This document shows, piece by piece, positions 1-4,060 of a DNA stretch of 6,034 nt (the first letter of the stretch is position 1; each line of letters opens with the position of its first letter). The notes beneath the pieces are model-generated. The model was not told where the DNA came from, did no database searches, and worked only from the letters and a program-made list of their open reading frames with translations. The translations under genes were made by a program, and so were the position numbers. The DNA is from Candidatus Altarchaeum sp. CG2_30_32_3053 (GTDB lineage: Archaea > Altiarchaeota > Altiarchaeia > Altiarchaeales > Altiarchaeaceae), in the NCBI GenBank assembly GCA_001873845.1, contig MNZY01000134.1, positions 1 to 6,034 on the forward strand. The letters run 5' to 3'.

Positions 1-115
1 AAAATTTAGGTCATAATTTTAGAAATTATAATTATCAGAATTTTACTTTGCTAAATGTATTCAATAATTTGTAGAACACTCAATGTAGGACAATGATTTC
101 TAACAGGCAAATCAG

Positions 116-158
116 GGTGTAATTATGATAATTAAACACCTTACGAAAATCGGTGTTT
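116..158 (+). other. Competing hairpins in gene-free left flank
   Basis: GGTGT (116-120) can pair with ACACC (136-140). The stem continues as AATTAT/ATAATT around a single central base, with a 2-nt bulge. The same right arm, AAACACC (134-140), can instead pair with GGTGTTT (152-158) around an 11-nt loop. The two folds are mutually exclusive, as in an attenuator or a 3' end structure, and a short T-run follows at 165-169. No gene in positions 1-195 explains it. It may be the 3' end of a transcript entering from the left. Function is unknown, and chance folding in AT-rich DNA is possible, although the GGTGT/ACACC arms are relatively GC-rich. Confidence 0.3.
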
Positions 159-195
159 TAACAATTTTTACTAAAAAACCAATAAAAAAACATAT

Positions 196-201
196 TTTTA
201 A
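196..201. repeat. Putative left target-site duplication (TTTTAA)
   Basis: TTTTAA directly abuts the left end of the insertion sequence and recurs immediately outside its right end (1065-1070). An AT-rich direct repeat of 5-6 bp is what IS1634-type elements usually leave. The repeat could be 7 bp (TTTTAAC) if the element is taken to begin one base later. Short AT repeats occur by chance here, so the support comes mainly from its position at both ends. Confidence 0.5.
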
Positions 202-284
202 CCCAAGTTTGACACATAATTCTTAACATTTCTGTATGCTGCGTAGCATTTTATGTTTTTTGTTTTTCTATATTATAGGGACAA
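202..284 (+). repeat. Left terminal inverted repeat of the IS
   Basis: The repeat has an outer block, AAGTTTGACACATAA (205-219), preceded by CCC, and an inner block, ATTATAGGGACAA (272-284). Both blocks occur inverted at the right end. The outer-to-inner spacing is identical on the two sides: 67 bases between block starts. The middle is more diverged but alignable with small gaps. It contains the hairpin ATGCT-GCGT-AGCAT (236-249), which has a counterpart in the right repeat. Two separated conserved blocks would fit a transposase-binding site plus a cleavage end; that role is inferred. Confidence 0.8.
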
Positions 285-335
285 TATTTTATCAAATTGT
301 TTTCTAATAATATCGTTTATAGATAACTCTTTATT

Positions 336-345
336 TTTATATAAA
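336..345 (+). promoter_or_regulatory. Putative TATA box for the transposase
   Basis: TTTATATAAA is a strong archaeal TATA-box match. It is centred about 26 bases before position 367 and about 37 bases before the transposase ATG at 378. This predicts a start near 365-368 and an almost leaderless transcript. No Shine-Dalgarno sequence precedes the ATG, consistent with leaderless translation. Chance matches are common in DNA this AT-rich. Confidence 0.5.
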
Positions 346-356
346 TGTAATAAACA

Positions 357-368
357 ATAGGGACAATA
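357..368 (+). repeat. Third copy of the GGGACAA end motif, possible operator
   Basis: ATAGGGACAATA at 357-368 exactly repeats the inner block of the left TIR (275-286), in the same orientation. The similarity continues past it, with ATCAAA following in both places. The copy lies between the predicted TATA box and the transposase start, overlapping the expected transcription start. If the transposase binds the end motif, this copy could act as an autoregulatory operator. The repeat is seen directly; the role is inferred. Confidence 0.5.
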
Positions 369-377
369 AAAATCAAA

Positions 378-959
378 ATGTATCTAAAAAGAACGGTTAG
401 TAAAGGAAATACATATTATAAGATTATGCACAACTATTTAGTAGGGGGGAAATGTAATCAGAAGTTGATATTGACCATAGGACGAATCGACGATGAGAGG
501 ACAGATCGCATTCGTGAGTGGCTAAACGGGTATCCGATGAAAACAGATGAATATGTCACAACACCTCTAAAAGCAATAAAAGTCGAAAAGTAGTTAAATA
601 ATGGTGTAGAGTACATTGCAAAATCGATTTGGGATGAATTGGGATTTACTGAATTGTATTTGCTCAATATTGGGCGGTAATTCACTCTTATTTTACTTGA
701 GTATAAGGGTAATTTACCTCCACTTATTGAGCAAGTTCAAAAAACCATTGAACATAAGCTTAAATCAGCCGGAATGAATATGACTGCTCAGAACGTGTTC
801 TCCGAGTTTAAGGAGATTAGAGTATCAGACATTCAAATGGGGGATAAAAAACCAGTAAGGATTAAAAGAGTGACGGAACCTAATACTAATCAAAAGAAAA
901 TACTCGATGATTTAGGTATCTGCGGCGTTAAAAAACTAAAATCTGAAAGCTGCTTGTGA
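378..959 (+). pseudogene. Degenerate IS1634-like transposase, core deleted
   Basis: The fragments 378-593 and 774-959 lie in the same frame, which reads continuously through 378-959 apart from TAG at 591-593 and TAA at 678-680. The N-terminal part (YLKRTVSKGNTYYKIMHNY, then GGKCNQKLILTIGRID) resembles the start of IS1634-type transposases. After the TAG the frame continues with EYIAKSIWDELGFTEL, as expected further along such proteins. From about 681 it resumes with a C-terminal segment (TAQNVFSEFKEIRVSDIQ, then VTEPNTNQKKILDDLGI), which resembles the family's tail. About 100 codons of the head and 92 of the tail remain, against roughly 550-600 in typical relatives. The whole DDE catalytic region is absent. 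Intact frame on both sides of the junction suggests an in-frame internal deletion, with the stops arising separately. No function as a transposase is possible. An expressed 71-residue N-terminal fragment could in principle still bind DNA. Confidence 0.8.
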
Positions 960-976
960 GTTAATTTTTGGATGAT

Positions 977-1006
977 TAAAGTTGTCCCTATAATTACACA
1001 ACTTTA
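977..1006. other. Hairpin over the inner right TIR block
   Basis: TAAAGTTGT (977-985) and ACAACTTTA (998-1006) form a perfect 9-bp inverted repeat around a 12-nt loop. The structure starts 18 bases after the end of the transposase frame and contains the TTGTCCCTATAAT end motif. It could help end transposase transcription or block read-through, but no T-run follows it closely, so I do not call it a terminator. Confidence 0.4.
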
Positions 1007-1064
1007 TTTCATTAATCCTACCACAGGATACTCAATTTTTTAATTTTTATGTGTCAAACTTCCG
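982..1064 (-). repeat. Right terminal inverted repeat of the IS
   Basis: This is the inverted partner of the left repeat. The inner block is TTGTCCCTATAAT (982-994) and the outer block is TTATGTGTCAAACTT (1047-1061), followed by CCG. A hairpin, ATCCT-ACCAC-AGGAT (1015-1029), occupies almost the same place as the hairpin in the left repeat and differs from it by a paired substitution. The terminal base pairs match CCC/CGG at one of three positions outside the exact 15-bp block. Confidence 0.8.
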
Positions 1065-1070
1065 TTTTAA
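1065..1070. repeat. Putative right target-site duplication (TTTTAA)
   Basis: TTTTAA immediately follows the right end of the insertion sequence and matches 196-201 on the left. If correct, removing the element and one copy would restore the pre-insertion site, placing the insertion about 290 bp downstream of the aconitase stop codon. Confidence 0.5.
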
Positions 1071-1320
1071 CTTTTTCACACAATTTTTTGATAAAAACAA
1101 AATATTTTTTGATAAAAAACAAATTTTAAATTAAAAAAATCATTTCACTCACTTCGTTCGTTCAAAGATTTTTAAGTTTCACAGCTTAAAAATAGCAAAA
1201 TCAAATTAAAATGAACAAATTTTTGATAAAAACTCTTTTTCACCAACAGGGTTTTAAACGGTCTCATAAATTTTAAAATTATTTTGCAAATTTTAATATT
1301 TTAAATATTCATAAAATTTT
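1071..1320. other. AT-rich gene-free spacer with short repeats
   Basis: No supportable gene lies between the insertion sequence and the aconitase terminator. The motif TTTTTTGATAAAAAC occurs at 1084-1098 and, with one extra A, at 1105-1120. A shortened copy lies at 1220-1233. CTTTTTCAC also occurs twice (1071-1079 and 1235-1243). A GC-richer island (CACTCACTTCGTTCGTT, 1146-1162) stands out from its surroundings. It is followed by a hairpin with 9-bp arms, ATTTTTAAG (1168-1176) and CTTAAAAAT (1185-1193), and an 8-nt loop. Promoter, small RNA and repeat debris are all possible; nothing in the sequence decides between them. Confidence 0.4.
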
Positions 1321-1334
1321 AAAAAATAAAAAAA
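1321..1334 (-). terminator. Poly-T terminator for the aconitase gene
   Basis: Read on the minus strand, two T-runs of seven (1328-1334) and six (1321-1326), separated by one A, begin about 22 bases after the aconitase stop codon. No stable hairpin precedes them. Archaeal transcription commonly ends at such U-tracts alone. Confidence 0.55.
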
Positions 1335-1355
1335 CACATACTTTATGGATGGACA

Positions 1356-3320
1356 CTAATTAAATGTCCTCAATTCATTTGGTATCAACCTTTTCGCAAT
1401 AAAATTTAACTTTCCGCCGCTTGTTATAATTTCAATATCTTTCATGCTTAAACTGTGCCTTAAATTTATTTCAGAATTTTTACTTAAATTTCTCATCACA
1501 ACCTTGTTATTTTCCAGTTCCCCGGTTCCCGCAGAAATTTCAATAATATCTCCCTGCTCAAGTCCGTCGTAATCGCTCTTATTCTCAAACATCAAAGGCA
1601 GGATTCCGAAATTTATTAAATTTGCCGTATGTATTCTCGCAAATGACTTCACAATTACTGCTTTAATTCCCAGATAACGGGGGGCGATTGCTGCATGCTC
1701 TCTGCTTGAACCCTGTCCATAATTTTCTCCACCGACAATAAATCCGCCTTTCTTCTCTGTTACCCGCTGATAAAATTGAGCGTCTATGGTGCAGAATACA
1801 TACTTTGAAATTTCTTGGATGTTGCTCCTCAACGGCAAAATTTTTGCACCCGCGGGCATAATAGCATCTGTTGAAATGTTATCGCCGGCTTTGATTAAAA
1901 TTTCTCCATGCATCTTTCCAGTCTGCGGCTCAAATTTTGGAAGTGGTTTTATATTTGGACCCCTTATAATAGTTATGTTTTTTGCTGTTTCAGGTGGAAG
2001 GGGATTAATAAAGTTATTAATTACAGGAAACGATTCTGGCATCTTTATGCATTTTAAAATTTTTTCATCAAATATATCCCTCGGATCCGAAATTTTTCCG
2101 GTGATTGCACACGCAGCTGCTGTTTCAGGGCCTGAAATATAGACCCTTGCATCCTTTGTTCCGCTTCTTCCTAAAAAATTTCTGTTTATCGTTCTGACAG
2201 ACACTCCTTCACTTGGCGGCGCATATCCCATTCCAATGCATGGTCCGCAAACATTTTCAATAACCCTTGCACCCGCTTTGATGAAGTAGCTGTATTCTCC
2301 GCTTTCTATCAATGCCTCGACAACACTTCTTGAACCCGGGGCAATAATTAAATCAACATCTTTGCTTACCTTTTTATCCTTCAGCAGTTGTGCAACGGTC
2401 TTTAAATCACGGAGCGATGAATTTGTGCAGCTCCCGATTACAACCTGCTCAACGACAATTCCCTGAACATCCCTGACTTTTTTAACATTATCCGGACTGT
2501 AGGGCAGGGCGAGCATCGGCTCAATTTCAGATAAATTGAGCTCAATTTTTTCATCATAGTATACATCATTGTCCGCATTTAAATTTTTCCAGTCAGCTGC
2601 TCTGTTTTGCATATCCATAAATTTTTTCGTGATTCCATCACTCGGGAATATTGAAGTTGTTGCTCCTGTTTCCGTTCCCATATTTGTTATCGTTGCCCTG
2701 TCGGGAACATCCAGATTTTTTATTCCGTCTCCTGTATATTCTAAAATTTTTCCAACGCCACCTTTAACAGTCAGTTTTTTCAGAATTTCGAGAATGACAT
2801 CTTTTGCAGATACAAAATCCGTTAAATTTCCACTTAAATGGACTTCAACAATTTCAGGTATTTTGAGATAGAACGGTTCGCCTGCCATTGCGTACGCTAT
2901 ATCCAGGCCGCCTGCACCGATTGCGAGCATTCCAATCCCTCCTGCTGTGGGGGTGTGACTGTCGCTTCCAAGTAAAGTTTTTCCCGGGACCGCAAATCTT
3001 TCCAGATGCAGCTGGTGGCAAATTCCGTTTCCCGGCGGAGAAAAGTAAATGCCATATCTTTCTGCTATGCTTCTTAAAAATCTGTGGTCATCGGGATTCC
3101 TGAAATCATCCTGTAATGTGTTGTGGTCAATATAACTTACTGCCAATTCGTTCCTTACTCTATCAATTCCGATCGATTCAAATTGCAGATATGTAAGTGT
3201 TCCCGTTGCATCCTGCGTTAATGTCTGGTCAATTTTTATTCCTGTTTCGCTTCCTTTCTCTAATTTTCCATCAATAAGATGTGCTTGCAAAATTTTTTCT
3301 GATATTGTTTTTGGATGCAT
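1356..3320 (-). CDS. acnA: Aconitate hydratase (aconitase), single-chain
   Basis: This 654-residue [4Fe-4S] enzyme interconverts citrate and isocitrate through cis-aconitate in the cytoplasm. The iron-sulfur ligands are visible as Cys298 (VIGSCTNSS) and Cys358/Cys361 (NVCGPCIGMG). Other aconitase signatures are YIDHN (63-67), GSDSHTPTAGG (118-128), TNMGTETGATTSIFPSDG (212-229) and the swivel-domain motif NYGQGSSREHAA (533-544). Domains 1-3 span about 1-440 and the swivel domain about 470-600. The length fits the shorter aconitases of the Aquifex/mitochondrial-like type. The fused swivel domain and YGQGSSREHAA favour aconitase over isopropylmalate isomerase, which is normally two subunits; homoaconitase activity is not strictly excluded. 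The ATG at 3318-3320 opens MHPKTISEKIL, the usual start of the family. No Shine-Dalgarno sequence is seen. It diverges from endA, and no other TCA gene is in view. Confidence 0.93.
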   Translation of the reverse strand: MHPKTISEKILQAHLIDGKLEKGSETGIKIDQTLTQDATGTLTYLQFESIGIDRVRNELAVSYIDHNTLQDDFRNPDDHRFLRSIAERYGIYFSPPGNGICHQLHLERFAVPGKTLLGSDSHTPTAGGIGMLAIGAGGLDIAYAMAGEPFYLKIPEIVEVHLSGNLTDFVSAKDVILEILKKLTVKGGVGKILEYTGDGIKNLDVPDRATITNMGTETGATTSIFPSDGITKKFMDMQNRAADWKNLNADNDVYYDEKIELNLSEIEPMLALPYSPDNVKKVRDVQGIVVEQVVIGSCTNSSLRDLKTVAQLLKDKKVSKDVDLIIAPGSRSVVEALIESGEYSYFIKAGARVIENVCGPCIGMGYAPPSEGVSVRTINRNFLGRSGTKDARVYISGPETAAACAITGKISDPRDIFDEKILKCIKMPESFPVINNFINPLPPETAKNITIIRGPNIKPLPKFEPQTGKMHGEILIKAGDNISTDAIMPAGAKILPLRSNIQEISKYVFCTIDAQFYQRVTEKKGGFIVGGENYGQGSSREHAAIAPRYLGIKAVIVKSFARIHTANLINFGILPLMFENKSDYDGLEQGDIIEISAGTGELENNKVVMRNLSKNSEINLRHSLSMKDIEIITSGGKLNFIAKRLIPNELRTFN

Positions 3321-3361
3321 TTTAAATTTTATTTTTCAGATTGTTAAAATTAAGAATATTG

Positions 3362-3369
3362 TATAAAAA
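3362..3369 (-). promoter_or_regulatory. Putative TATA box for the aconitase gene
   Basis: On the minus strand TTTTTATA lies about 45 bases upstream of the aconitase ATG, giving a predicted start near 3340 and a leader of about 20 nt. The whole 151-bp divergent region is almost pure A/T, so several positions could serve, and this one is only the best spaced. Confidence 0.3.
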
Positions 3370-3414
3370 TTTAAATTTTGAGTAAATTTTCTTCTAAATT
3401 TCAAAACCTAATTT

Positions 3415-3441
3415 TATTTAAAATTAATTCTATTTAAAATT
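3415..3441 (+). promoter_or_regulatory. Tandem TATA-like boxes upstream of endA
   Basis: TATTTAAAATT occurs twice, at 3415-3425 and 3431-3441. The second copy is centred about 26 bases before a predicted start near 3461, which would leave a leader of about 10 nt before the endA ATG at 3472. The two copies could be alternative TATA elements. No ribosome-binding site precedes the ATG, which fits a leaderless or near-leaderless message. Confidence 0.35.
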
Positions 3442-3471
3442 CTATTAAATTTCAATGCTTAAATTTTTCAA

Positions 3472-4041
3472 ATGAAAAAAGTCACGGGAATATTATCGGG
3501 AACACGAATATTGTGCAGAGATAAAAGCACAATTGAAAAATACATCTTTTTAGGAGATGAGGCAAAAAAACTGGGCGGATTTTCAGTAATTGAAGGACTA
3601 TATTTAATTGAAAAGGGCACTTTAGAGGTCTATGACAAAAACAGGATTATAAATTTTGCTACCCTGTTGGAAAAGGGGAAAAATTTAACCCGCGATGAAA
3701 ATTTTTACATAAAATATGTGGTTTTTAGGGATTTGATGAGCAAGGGATATATGCCGGCAACTGGCTTTAAATTTGGCGTTGATTTCAGGGTTTATGACAA
3801 AAAGGAAGAGATAAAAACAGCAAAAACATACGAGAAAAATGAAAAAAATATCAGTCATAGCAGCAACAGGATGCATTCAAAATTTTTGATTAAGGTTGTG
3901 CCTGAGGAATATATTTCTTCTTTTCCCGGGATAGCAGGAGATATCCGACTGGCAAAAGCAGTAAATAAAAATCTGATTTATGCTGTTGTTGATAAAGATA
4001 GCGATATTCTCTATTATGGAATTGATATAGCGAAAATTTAA
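3472..4041 (+). CDS. endA: tRNA-splicing endonuclease, archaeal EndA
   Basis: This 189-residue enzyme cuts introns from precursor tRNA (and often pre-rRNA) at bulge-helix-bulge sites. The N-terminal domain spans about 1-75 and the catalytic domain about 76-189, where KYVVFRDLMSKGYMPATGFK (81-100) and FGVDFRVY (101-108) are family hallmarks. By comparison with the Methanocaldococcus jannaschii enzyme, the catalytic triad is Tyr108, His135 (MHSKFLIKVV) and Lys166 (AVNKNLIYAVVD). The size fits the one-domain-pair subunit that forms a homotetramer, though a heteromeric partner elsewhere cannot be excluded. Tyr108 and His135 are separated by 26 residues, compared with 9 in the M. jannaschii enzyme as I recall it; the extra stretch is polar and lysine-rich. 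The gene diverges from aconitase and converges on thrS, 19 bp away, so it is probably transcribed alone. Confidence 0.92.
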   Translation: MKKVTGILSGTRILCRDKSTIEKYIFLGDEAKKLGGFSVIEGLYLIEKGTLEVYDKNRIINFATLLEKGKNLTRDENFYIKYVVFRDLMSKGYMPATGFKFGVDFRVYDKKEEIKTAKTYEKNEKNISHSSNRMHSKFLIKVVPEEYISSFPGIAGDIRLAKAVNKNLIYAVVDKDSDILYYGIDIAKI

Positions 4042-4060
4042 GAACTCTATTTTCCTTAAA

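Larger units (their letters stand above)
202..1064 (+). mobile_element. Internally deleted IS1634-like insertion sequence
   Basis: This 863-bp element is bounded by long imperfect inverted repeats (202-284 and 982-1064). The outermost 18 bases match at 16 positions, and AAGTTTGACACATAA is exact at both ends. TTTTAA flanks both ends as a likely target duplication. Inside lies the remnant of a transposase whose N- and C-terminal segments resemble IS1634/IS4-superfamily transposases. The DDE catalytic core is missing and two stop codons interrupt the frame. Intact relatives are usually roughly twice this length, so about half appears to be gone. The element cannot move by itself, but its ends look intact enough that a full-length relative elsewhere in the genome might mobilise it. 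The family assignment is by recognition of the protein ends, not by a search. Confidence 0.8.

Noticed and set aside
86..94. TAGGACAAT as another copy of the element end motif
   Set aside because: It lacks one G, lies outside the element, and has no matching extension; probably chance.
591..593. In-frame TAG as a pyrrolysine or read-through codon
   Set aside because: A TAA follows in the same frame, the catalytic core is deleted, and TAG is used as the ordinary stop of the aconitase gene.
458..685. Minus-strand 75-residue reading frame over the transposase remnant
   Set aside because: It lies opposite the recognisable transposase frame and shows no family features; it is a shadow.
378..959. 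Two small genes (71 and 61 residues) as a toxin-antitoxin pair
   Set aside because: Both are in one frame, resemble the head and tail of a single transposase, and lie between inverted repeats.
205..1061. Two nested elements, one with GTTTGACACA ends and one with GGGACAA ends
   Set aside because: The two blocks are spaced identically at both ends and the sequence between them is alignable, so one long repeat is simpler.
1786..3103. Plus-strand frames of 71-118 residues within the aconitase gene
   Set aside because: They are antisense to a well-conserved enzyme and carry no recognisable domain.
1356..3320. 3-isopropylmalate or homoaconitate isomerase
   Set aside because: The large and swivel domains are fused, and the swivel motif YGQGSSREHAA is of aconitase type.
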